From positions 1-6,307 of the forward strand of contig CBDVCD010000216.1 in NCBI GenBank assembly GCA_965372385.1: 6,307 bases of DNA, given 5' to 3'. Source of the DNA: JASJBU01 sp965372385 (lineage in GTDB: Bacteria; Pseudomonadota; Gammaproteobacteria; Chromatiales; Chromatiaceae). Of this stretch, positions 1 to 6,307 are shown in pieces (the first letter of the stretch is position 1; every line of letters begins with the position of its first letter). The notes beneath the pieces were generated by a model. It was not told where the DNA came from. It saw only the letters and a list, made by a program, of their open reading frames with translations, and made no database searches. The position numbers and the translations under genes were made by a program.

Positions 1-1974
1 AGGGGCCTCGAGCCCAACGTACTGACACCAGCCGATGGTGTCGAGGTATTCTACTCAGCGGCCTCCAACCCAACCGACCCGATCCTCAGCGGCATCAACT
101 CCGCCGGTTCCGGACCCGTATTATCGAGCATGCTGCCAGATGGCAGTGTCTACAAGACCAACTTCTGGGACGTCGCCCGCACGGCCTATGATCCCTTCTA
201 CCCGCCAGGCATACTGCCCCTGTTCTATCCGGACGGACCTGTCGAAGAGATCCTCGACGTTGGCCTGCCCATGCCCAACGTGGAACGCCTCTACCTGGGT
301 GACGGCACGCTGACCGCCGATCAGCAATTCATGCCCGGACGTCATGGCCCCTACGTGGATAATACGGCTGAACGATTCGAGGCCTTCGTGACCGACCAGC
401 CTTTCTTTATCAACCCCGCCTTCCAGTTTGGCTATGTCAAGGAGGGCGTGGACTGGTACGAAGCAGCCGGCATCCCATTAACGGCCTTCGACGACTTCGG
501 TCGGGAGAACCCCTGGCCACTCTATCGGGTCCAGGCCATGTTGGGTGGAGCGGTTATCGCCTCAACCGACACCGTGGTGCCAATCTCTGGCGAAGCCAAC
601 TGCGGCATCTGCCACAACGCCATCATCGACGGCGGCAATGGCGCTGCAACCGCAAGACTCGGAGACAATGTAGCCACCGTACTCGATGACCCCCAACTGG
701 ACAGCGTGCCCCTCGAAATCAGCAAGGAGTATGCGGCGGACCTCAACCTGCTGCGCCTGCATGACCTGAAACATGGCACCGGCAGCCCGGATGGGGCGAA
801 GTACACACCGGACCTCACCGAGCAACAACCGGTGGTATGCCAGCGCTGCCACTACACCCCGGCATTGGATCTGGCTCAGCTTGGCCCACTGGGACCTGAA
901 AACGATCCGGATAACACCTTGCACAACGGACGTGAACAGGTCAGCAACAAGAGTATGTCAAACGTCATGCACAGCCATCACGGCACGGTTACGGATGCCG
1001 ATGGCAACCGCCTGTTTCCCGAGATGCCTGCCGCGATCAAGGATGAACTGGGCATGGTCGTCAACTACCAGGAGCGTAGAGATGCCCTGGAAGCCACCTG
1101 CTACCAGTGCCATCCCGGTCGCCGTACCGACTGCCTGCGCGGTGCCATGTCCAATGGCGGCATGCTGTGCCAGGATTGCCACGGCAATATGGCGCAGGTT
1201 GGCGATGATTTCACCAGAAACAACACCCCCGATAACCCGGGCAACTTCGAGCTGGGCGGGGATTTTTACACCAATGCGGACCAGCCACGCGTGCCCTGGG
1301 CCAATGAGCCGGGGTGCGGCTCTTGCCACACTGGCGATGCCATGGACAACCTGGCGGGAACGGCAGGTACTGTAGTCAACAATTATGACGCCGATGCCAA
1401 TGTAGATGACATCCGTCTGTTCCAGGCCTATCTGACCGATGACTCCAAGGCGACCCCCATCGTACCCAGCAACAAACGGTTTGCGGAGAATGTGATCGAT
1501 GAGGACAACCCCGCGGTAACCGGCCCGGACGATCCACGCATCGGCAACCCGATGCTCTACCGGGTCAGCACCGGCCATGAGGGTATCTTCTGTGAGGCCT
1601 GCCATGGCGCCACCCACGGTATCTGGCCAAACAAGAATCCCAATTCCAATGACAATGTGGCCGCCATCCAGTTGCAGGGCCACACCGGCACCATCTCCGA
1701 GTGCAGCATCTGTCACGAAGGCGATCTCGGTAACACCCTGGAAGGCCCACACGGTATGCATCCGGTAGGCGACACCAGCTTCTCCGATGGCGGACATGAA
1801 GATCTGGCGGAAGACGATCCGGACGCCTGCCGCGCCTGTCATGGTCGCACTGGCGAAGGCACGGTGCTGTCACGGGTAGCCACCGACCGCATCCTCTCCA
1901 ACGAGGGCGGAACAATTACTCTCGCTAAAGGTGAGCCGGTCACCTGCAGCCAGTGTCATGACAATGAGCTGTAA
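1..1974 (+). CDS. Multihaem c-type cytochrome (nine CXXCH sites), 5'-truncated by window edge
   Basis: The reading frame is open from base 1, so the N-terminus and signal peptide are outside the window; 657 residues are visible before TAA. Nine CXXCH haem-attachment motifs start at fragment residues 201, 280, 367, 390, 439, 531, 568, 610 and 649 (CGICH, CQRCH, CYQCH, CQDCH, CGSCH, CEACH, CSICH, CRACH, CSQCH). Each should bind a covalent haem. Many additional histidines (MHSHHG, CHGATHG, GPHGMH) could be distal ligands. The first 200 visible residues carry no haem motif and are rich in Pro, Asp and aromatic residues, so they look like a separate domain. Such proteins are made in the periplasm by the cytochrome c maturation system and pass electrons in respiration, either periplasmically or at the cell surface. 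I cannot assign a named family: it is not recognisably OmcA/MtrC, NrfA or tetrathionate reductase. An internal ATG at 130 is not the real start. The class call is firm; the electron partner is unknown. Confidence 0.95.
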   Translation, partial: RGLEPNVLTPADGVEVFYSAASNPTDPILSGINSAGSGPVLSSMLPDGSVYKTNFWDVARTAYDPFYPPGILPLFYPDGPVEEILDVGLPMPNVERLYLGDGTLTADQQFMPGRHGPYVDNTAERFEAFVTDQPFFINPAFQFGYVKEGVDWYEAAGIPLTAFDDFGRENPWPLYRVQAMLGGAVIASTDTVVPISGEANCGICHNAIIDGGNGAATARLGDNVATVLDDPQLDSVPLEISKEYAADLNLLRLHDLKHGTGSPDGAKYTPDLTEQQPVVCQRCHYTPALDLAQLGPLGPENDPDNTLHNGREQVSNKSMSNVMHSHHGTVTDADGNRLFPEMPAAIKDELGMVVNYQERRDALEATCYQCHPGRRTDCLRGAMSNGGMLCQDCHGNMAQVGDDFTRNNTPDNPGNFELGGDFYTNADQPRVPWANEPGCGSCHTGDAMDNLAGTAGTVVNNYDADANVDDIRLFQAYLTDDSKATPIVPSNKRFAENVIDEDNPAVTGPDDPRIGNPMLYRVSTGHEGIFCEACHGATHGIWPNKNPNSNDNVAAIQLQGHTGTISECSICHEGDLGNTLEGPHGMHPVGDTSFSDGGHEDLAEDDPDACRACHGRTGEGTVLSRVATDRILSNEGGTITLAKGEPVTCSQCHDNEL

Positions 1975-2005
1975 ATAACCGGCCTTTCTCACTCCACCCC
2001 TTTGG

Positions 2006-2032
2006 CCCGCGTTTTATACGCGGGTTTTTTTT
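2006..2032 (+). terminator. Rho-independent terminator of the cytochrome gene
   Basis: A perfect 7-bp GC-rich stem (CCCGCGT 2006-2012, ACGCGGG 2018-2024) with a TTTAT loop is followed at once by eight T residues (2025-2032). It lies 32 bases after the cytochrome stop codon. This is a textbook intrinsic terminator and marks the end of the left transcription unit. Confidence 0.92.
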
Positions 2033-2052
2033 GGATTTTTTGTAACCATTCA

Positions 2053-2164
2053 GCCTCTGTAGGAGCTGCCCGTGGCTGCGAATAGCGACGATAGTCGCTT
2101 TGTGTGAAGATGCCGAAAAGGCTTGTCGCCTTTTGTCGCAGCCATGGGCAGCTCCTACGGAGGC
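2053..2164. repeat. REP doublet (inverted pair of GTAG-type REP sequences) forming a cruciform
   Basis: Two 29-base arms, 2053-2081 and 2136-2164, are reverse complements with two mismatches. Each contains the GTAGGAGCTGCCC-type core (read on + at 2059 and on - from 2157), and each core is itself an imperfect palindrome of the form GCxGCC-loop-GGCxGC. The region between the arms holds two more perfect stems: 2084-2089 with 2094-2099 (AGCGAC/GTCGCT) and 2116-2122 with 2128-2134 (AAAAGGC/GCCTTTT). A GTAG tetranucleotide before an imperfect palindrome is typical of REP elements mobilised by RAYT (TnpA-REP) transposases in gammaproteobacteria. No RAYT gene is in this window. It sits between the cytochrome terminator and the next promoter. 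Confidence 0.85.
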
Positions 2165-2234
2165 ATTTTCAGAGTGAAGGCATGGACATGACATAGGGAG
2201 CTGAATAGTTACGATTTTTTTTGATCTTTCCAGA

Positions 2235-2273
2235 CCACAGGCTCACGAAATGAGCCTGTGGGGGGGTTATGCT
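2235..2273 (+). promoter_or_regulatory. Promoter-like element with palindrome, upstream of the HIRAN gene
   Basis: An 11-bp perfect inverted repeat (CCACAGGCTCA 2235-2245, TGAGCCTGTGG 2251-2261) around a CGAAA loop is followed by a G-run and a -10-like hexamer TATGCT (2268-2273). The palindrome covers the place where a -35 box would lie, and no good -35 sequence is seen, so the palindrome may be the binding site of an activator or repressor. Eighteen bases of it (2239-2256) recur exactly before the cas3 gene, with the same 11-base gap to that gene's -10. The hexamer ends 34 bases before the ATG at 2308. Promoter function is inferred; the palindrome itself is seen directly. Confidence 0.55.
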
Positions 2274-2307
2274 GCTTCTCACTATCCACACCATGAGGAG
2301 AACAGCC

Positions 2308-2718
2308 ATGCAACGCCGCACCTTCATGCACAAACTGCTGCACAGTCTAAGCCTTGGCATAGGCGGAGGCCTCTACCCACATCAGCTGCCCGCACAACCC
2401 ACACGACGCATCCTGTTACAGGAATCCCCTCTGGCCGGCTACCAGTACCACCGGGCCTCCGGCATCTGGCCCTTCCTGCGCGTCGGGGAAAAACTGCAGC
2501 TGCGCCGCGAAGCTGGCAACCCACATGACCCCAATGCCATTGCTGTCTGGTTCAAGAACGAACACCTGGGCTATGTGCCTCGCCGGGAGAACAAGACACT
2601 GGCCAGGATGATGGATCGTGGGGAACGACTGGAGGCACAGATTGTGCGTTTACTCGATGATGACAACCCCTGGCGGCGCATTCGTTACCGGATCGATTTG
2701 ATTCCACACTATTTTTAA
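2308..2718 (+). CDS. HIRAN-domain protein with Tat-like signal peptide
   Basis: A 136-residue protein. The ATG at 2308 is chosen because GAGGAG (2295-2300) lies 7 bases before it; an in-frame ATG at 2269 has no ribosome binding site and overlaps the predicted -10. Residues 1-30 look like an export signal: MQRRTFMHKLL resembles the Tat motif (S/T)RRxFLK, followed by a modest hydrophobic, Gly-rich stretch and a possible cleavage after LPA (residues 27-29). Residues ~38-130 match the HIRAN domain: ESPLAGYQYH, WPFLRVGEKLQLRRE, NPHDPNAIAV (71-80) and LGYVP (87-91). In HLTF/Rad5-type proteins HIRAN binds single-stranded 3' DNA ends, and in bacteria it is often found alone. A secreted HIRAN protein is odd, because the known ligand is DNA. 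The gene is followed after 56 bases by the SEC-C protein and may be co-transcribed with it. The domain call is confident; the function is not known. Confidence 0.85.
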   Translation: MQRRTFMHKLLHSLSLGIGGGLYPHQLPAQPTRRILLQESPLAGYQYHRASGIWPFLRVGEKLQLRREAGNPHDPNAIAVWFKNEHLGYVPRRENKTLARMMDRGERLEAQIVRLLDDDNPWRRIRYRIDLIPHYF

Positions 2719-2734
2719 CTGCCCAGGTTCGGGG

Positions 2735-2740
2735 TATGCT
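2735..2740 (+). promoter_or_regulatory. Possible -10 box for the SEC-C gene
   Basis: TATGCT preceded by GGGG, 34 bases before the preferred ATG at 2775. It resembles the -10 region in front of the HIRAN gene (G-run then TATGCT), but without the palindrome. No convincing -35 box is seen. If real, the transcript would begin near 2747, which excludes the alternative ATG at 2736. This is a weak call; read-through from the HIRAN gene is equally possible. Confidence 0.25.
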
Positions 2741-2774
2741 GATCACTAGAAAAAACTCATTGAGACAACCCATC

Positions 2775-4325
<1,551 letters not shown>

Positions 4326-4380
4326 AAGAAATCAAAACTCGGATGCGATTCAGATCACACCGTATCCTGCGTGGTTTATG

Positions 4381-4417
4381 TACACCTGGTTCCCATGCTC
4401 CTGCGTGGGAACCCATA
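4381..4417. repeat. A element, copy 1 (palindromic intergenic repeat)
   Basis: A 37-base sequence repeated without any change at 4518-4554 in the same orientation. It contains a hairpin with arms GGTTCCCATGC and GCGTGGGAACC (one G-T type mismatch) around a TCCT loop. It belongs by appearance to the 'TTCCCA...TGGGAA' palindromes dispersed in many gammaproteobacterial genomes. It lies between the SEC-C gene and the toxin-antitoxin pair. Confidence 0.85.
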
Positions 4418-4439
4418 CCGGGGCCTAAACGAATTCCAG

Positions 4440-4474
4440 TGGTCTGCATTCCCACGGCAGACCGTGGGAACGAG
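4440..4474. repeat. B element, copy 1 (palindromic intergenic repeat)
   Basis: A 35-base repeat with a perfect 9-bp stem (TTCCCACGG / CCGTGGGAA) and a 4-base loop. A second copy in the same orientation lies at 5438-5472 with 33 of 35 bases identical. Weaker similarity continues for about 30 bases past each copy (AGAGCTGTTCCCTCCCCCC here, AAAGCTCCTTCCCCCC there), so the ancestral unit was probably about 60 bases. The two B copies bracket the toxin-antitoxin genes. Confidence 0.85.
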
Positions 4475-4517
4475 TCCAAGAGCTGTTCCCTCCCCCCGCG
4501 GTGGACGCCTCCAGGGA

Positions 4518-4554
4518 TACACCTGGTTCCCATGCTCCTGCGTGGGAACCCATA
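4518..4554. repeat. A element, copy 2 (palindromic intergenic repeat)
   Basis: Identical over 37 bases to 4381-4417, same orientation, with B copy 1 between them. The whole 4326-4612 gap is occupied by this A-B-A cluster. I see no gene, and no terminator with a T-tract, in that gap; short open frames there are accidental. Confidence 0.85.
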
Positions 4555-4612
4555 TTGAGTGGAAAGCTACCTTCACCTTGAGAGCGCCAAAATAACCATG
4601 GGAAACCATCTC

Positions 4613-4644
4613 ACAAACTGGTCATCAAGACATGACCAGTTTGT
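4613..4644 (+). promoter_or_regulatory. Palindromic operator of the toxin-antitoxin operon
   Basis: A perfect 13-bp inverted repeat (ACAAACTGGTCAT 4613-4625, ATGACCAGTTTGT 4632-4644) with a 6-base spacer ends two bases before the TATAAT hexamer. Type II antitoxins of the Phd/YefM family bind palindromes over their own promoter, and the toxin acts as co-repressor, so this is the likely autoregulatory operator. Its right arm contains the upstream in-frame ATG at 4632, which argues that this ATG is not used. Confidence 0.75.
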
Positions 4645-4646
4645 AC

Positions 4647-4652
4647 TATAAT
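4647..4652 (+). promoter_or_regulatory. -10 box of the toxin-antitoxin operon
   Basis: A perfect consensus TATAAT directly downstream of the operator. No good -35 hexamer is present at 16-18 bases; that position lies in the palindrome spacer. The expected transcript start is near 4659, between this box and the GTG start at 4686. Confidence 0.65.
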
Positions 4653-4685
4653 CAGATACTCAAACCTGTCATTCGGGAGAGACCC

Positions 4686-4988
4686 GTGGAAATCAACGCC
4701 ACCGAATTCAAGGCCAAGTGTCTGAAACTGATGGATGAAATCGCCAAAACCCGCGAGCCCATCATCGTGACCAAACGTGGTAGGCCTGTGGCGAAGGTAA
4801 TACCCATCGAAACGGAGGAAAAGCAGTCCTATTTTGGCTACATGGCTGGCACGATCACCATCACTGGCGACATCATCTCACCCATCGAAGAGCCTTGGGC
4901 CGCCATCACGGGTGAAGAGAATCACTTCTATGAAGGAATGGGCGTGGCTGAGGAGAGCGGCGCTCAAGATGATAAGGAAAAAGGTTGA
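4686..4988 (+). CDS. Type II antitoxin, Phd/YefM family
   Basis: A 100-residue protein. The GTG at 4686 is chosen as start because GGGAG (4675-4679) lies 6 bases upstream and the Phd/YefM domain begins at once. The in-frame ATG at 4632 would add 18 residues but lies in the operator, upstream of the -10 box. Residues 1-45 (MEINATEFKAKCLKLMDEI, then EPIIVTKRGRPVAKVIPIE) are the typical Phd/YefM DNA-binding, dimer-forming domain: an N-terminal strand, a helix and the 'I.VTKRGrPVA.v.p' hairpin. The C-terminal half is less conserved and acidic, as expected for the disordered segment that wraps the toxin. The stop codon overlaps the start of the toxin gene by 4 bases (TTGA). Expected role: neutralise the PIN toxin and repress the operon. 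Confidence 0.92.
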   Translation: MEINATEFKAKCLKLMDEIAKTREPIIVTKRGRPVAKVIPIETEEKQSYFGYMAGTITITGDIISPIEEPWAAITGEENHFYEGMGVAEESGAQDDKEKG

Positions 4989-5425
4989 TTAACGGGCTGC
5001 TCATCGACACCCACATCTGGCTCTGGTATGCCAGCCTCAATCCCCGACTGCATCAGCCGGGGTGCACAGCCATCGATGCGGCAATCCGTTCCGGCAGACT
5101 ACGCGTATCGGTCATCTCCCTGTGGGAAATCAGCCAACTGGAGGCGGCCGGACGGTTTCACCTAAACATGCCCGTTGAAGAGTGGATTCAAGCCACACTT
5201 GCATTGCCAGGATTAAAGGTCATCCAACTGGAACTCCCCATTATTCTCGATGCACATCGTCTACCCGGAGAATTTCATAAAGACCCTGCCGATCAAATCC
5301 TCGTAGCCACCGCCAGACACCATGAACTGACACTGCTCACCGAGGACAAAAAGATACTCGAATATGCCAAGCAGGGATACGTCCACGCCTGTTCTTCAAC
5401 CGAAACAGACGTGTTTAAAAGATAA
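4985..5425 (+). CDS. PIN-domain toxin, VapC family
   Basis: A 146-residue single PIN domain of usual VapC length. The start is TTG at 4985, overlapping the antitoxin stop by 4 bases; AGGA (4975-4978) lies 6 bases upstream, and the first conserved strand LLIDTHIWLW follows immediately. The acidic metal ligands are all present: Asp8 (LIDTH), Glu48 (SLWEIS), Asp100 and Asp103 (KDPADQILVATA) and Asp121 (LLTEDKKI). PIN toxins are Mg/Mn-dependent RNases that cleave tRNA or rRNA when freed from the antitoxin. The 'DTHIWLW...SLWEI' form is the type usually paired with Phd/YefM antitoxins. The active site looks intact, so the toxin is probably functional. Translational coupling with the antitoxin is implied by the overlap. 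The RNA target cannot be read from the sequence. Confidence 0.93.
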   Translation: MINGLLIDTHIWLWYASLNPRLHQPGCTAIDAAIRSGRLRVSVISLWEISQLEAAGRFHLNMPVEEWIQATLALPGLKVIQLELPIILDAHRLPGEFHKDPADQILVATARHHELTLLTEDKKILEYAKQGYVHACSSTETDVFKR

Positions 5426-5437
5426 AAACCCACCACA

Positions 5438-5472
5438 TGGTCTGCATTCCCACGGCGGACCGTGGGAACAAG
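5438..5472. repeat. B element, copy 2 (palindromic intergenic repeat)
   Basis: Same orientation as 4440-4474 and 33 of 35 bases identical; the 9-bp stem TTCCCACGG / CCGTGGGAA is kept and only the loop and the last bases differ. It lies 12 bases after the toxin stop codon. It may also act as an mRNA 3' hairpin for the toxin-antitoxin transcript, though no T-tract follows. Confidence 0.85.
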
Positions 5473-5481
5473 GCTAAAGCT

Positions 5482-5502
5482 CCTTCCCCCCACGGGGGAA
5501 GG
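5482..5502. repeat. Strong hairpin, C-rich/G-rich intergenic repeat
   Basis: A perfect 9-bp stem (CCTTCCCCC 5482-5490, GGGGGAAGG 5494-5502) with a CAC loop, followed by CTGGGATGGGGG. This resembles the 'CCCTCTCCC...GGGAGAGGGCTGGGGTGAGGG' family of bacterial intergenic repeats. It is followed by A residues rather than T, so it is not a standard terminator on the + strand. Confidence 0.65.
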
Positions 5503-5529
5503 CTGGGATGGGGGCAATAAAAAAATCAG

Positions 5530-5564
5530 AGGCTCACGAAATGAGCCCTTGGGGGTGGTATAAA
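5530..5564 (+). promoter_or_regulatory. Promoter-like element with palindrome, upstream of cas3
   Basis: AGGCTCACGAAATGAGCC (5530-5547) is identical to 2239-2256 before the HIRAN gene. It has a 6-bp stem (GGCTCA/TGAGCC) and a CGAAA loop, then a G-run. Eleven bases after the palindrome comes TATAAA (5559-5564), preceded by TGG, which gives an extended -10 form. The -10 ends 32 bases before the cas3 ATG. The longer flanking stem of the first copy (CCAC/GTGG) is not kept here, so only the core is conserved. Confidence 0.6.
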
Positions 5565-5596
5565 GATCTTCAGTATTTACTCAGATCAAAGGAAAG

Positions 5597-6307
5597 ATGA
5601 CTACCAAGAGATCCTCATCTTACCTTGCCCATGTCAGGCAAAATGAAGATGGCACGTGGGAACGCCATGAACTCGAAGACCATCTCCGTGGCGCCGCGGA
5701 ATTGGCCAGTAGATTTGCAGAGACATTCGGTTCGAGCGATTGGGCCGGAATCGCCGCTCTGTGGCATGACCTTGGAAAATACGGCCAGGATTTCCAGAAC
5801 TACATCAAATCAGCCAGTGGTTATGAACCTGAGGTCCACATCGAAACCGGTAATGGCCGCGCCCACCACTCCTCAGCCGGTGCGCTCTATGCTGTCGAGC
5901 AGTTGGAGATACACGGAAGAATCCTGGCCTACCTGATCGCAGGCCATCATGCAGGTCTGCCCGACTGGCATAAAATTGACAGCGGCGCGGGTGGTTCGTT
6001 ACAGAGCCGTCTGAACGACACCGCCCTCCTCCCTCATGCCCTCGAGGCAACTATTCCAGAAGACATTCTGCACTCCGACGAACCGACCACTCCCCCGATT
6101 GGCGGTAAGCAAGGGTTCGCCCTCTGGGTCAGGATGCTCTTTTCCAGTCTGGTGGATGCGGATTTTCTCGATACCGAAGCATTCATGGATCGGGAAAAAT
6201 CAGCAGATAGAGGCGTTTACCCTCCCATCAGCGAACTATTGAGCCTCTTCAACCTAGAATCTGCAGTTGGACAGGGTAGAGAGTGCACTTGTGGTGGTGC
6301 AGATCAA
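5597..6307 (+). CDS. cas3: CRISPR-associated Cas3, N-terminal HD nuclease domain (3'-truncated by window edge)
   Basis: The frame is open from ATG 5597 to the end of the window (237 residues, no stop). The ATG is the first after an in-frame TAA at 5561, and AAAGGA (5588-5593) precedes it by 3 bases. The residues fit the Cas3'' HD nuclease domain: LAHVRQ...W..H.L.DHL near the start with His29, the HD pair WHDLGKY (His57, Asp58), AHHSSAGALYA (His90, His91), AGHHAGLPDW (His117, His118) and SLVDADFLDTE (Asp187, Asp189). These bind the metals that cut the displaced DNA strand after Cascade recruitment. In most type I systems the SF2 helicase domain follows in the same protein; here it would lie outside the window. 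The overall pattern resembles Cas3 of type I-C, where cas3 commonly opens the operon, but the subtype cannot be fixed from this part. The last ~20 residues (…VGQGRECTCGGADQ) are not ones I recognise. A separate HD-only Cas3'' is the alternative. Confidence 0.9.
   Translation, partial: MTTKRSSSYLAHVRQNEDGTWERHELEDHLRGAAELASRFAETFGSSDWAGIAALWHDLGKYGQDFQNYIKSASGYEPEVHIETGNGRAHHSSAGALYAVEQLEIHGRILAYLIAGHHAGLPDWHKIDSGAGGSLQSRLNDTALLPHALEATIPEDILHSDEPTTPPIGGKQGFALWVRMLFSSLVDADFLDTEAFMDREKSADRGVYPPISELLSLFNLESAVGQGRECTCGGADQ

Noticed and set aside
958..1842. Long open frame on the - strand (294 codons)
   Set aside because: It lies wholly inside the cytochrome gene, antiparallel to it, with no recognisable domain; it is a by-product of codon bias in a GC-rich gene.
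4632..4685. ATG 4632 as antitoxin start
   Set aside because: It lies in the right arm of the operator and upstream of TATAAT 4647-4652, without a ribosome binding site; GTG 4686 has GGGAG at good distance.
4381..5472. A and B repeats considered as a CRISPR array
   Set aside because: There are only two copies of each, spacing is irregular (B copies are about 1 kb apart around two genes), and no regular spacers exist.
5482..5502. Hairpin as a terminator of the toxin-antitoxin operon
   Set aside because: The stem is strong but followed by CTGGGATGGGGG and then A residues; no T-tract follows on the + strand.
5625..6242. Short open frames overlapping cas3 in other frames
   Set aside because: The cas3 frame is continuous from 5597 to the window end with the full HD motif set, so these are shadows.

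Overview
The window looks like a piece of a gammaproteobacterial chromosome. This is an inference from moderately GC-rich coding sequence, GTAG-type REP palindromes, the dispersed 'TTCCCAC...GTGGGAA' intergenic palindromes common in that class, and a large multihaem cytochrome that points to a respiratory, possibly sulfur-oxidising or sediment-living, bacterium. No 16S rRNA or species marker is present, so the taxon stays open. Every convincing gene is on the + strand.

Layout. Bases 1-1974 are the 3' part of a large c-type cytochrome with nine CXXCH haem sites, closed by a clear rho-independent terminator (2006-2032). Bases 2053-2164 hold a REP doublet able to fold into a branched cruciform. 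A promoter-like element (palindrome plus -10) then precedes a small HIRAN-domain protein with a Tat-like signal peptide (2308-2718). It is followed by a 516-residue protein with a UPF0149/YecA-like start and a SEC-C zinc-binding tail (2775-4325). Bases 4326-4612 are repeat-rich: two identical 37-bp A elements with a B element between them. A Phd/YefM antitoxin and a PIN-domain (VapC-type) toxin follow (4686-5425), with a 13-bp-arm palindromic operator over their promoter. A second B element and a strong hairpin lie after the toxin, and then the HD-nuclease N-terminus of a Cas3 protein runs off the right edge (5597-6307).

How the parts relate. The left part is respiratory and ends at a proper terminator. 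The right part looks like accessory or defence DNA: a toxin-antitoxin pair bracketed by direct repeats, next to what is probably the first gene of a type I (perhaps I-C) CRISPR-Cas operon. No CRISPR array is in the window. The most interesting observation is that the same 18-bp hairpin sequence, followed at identical spacing by a G-run and a -10-like hexamer, stands about 50 bp before both the HIRAN gene and cas3. This suggests either common regulation of two unlinked transcription units or a dispersed promoter-carrying repeat.
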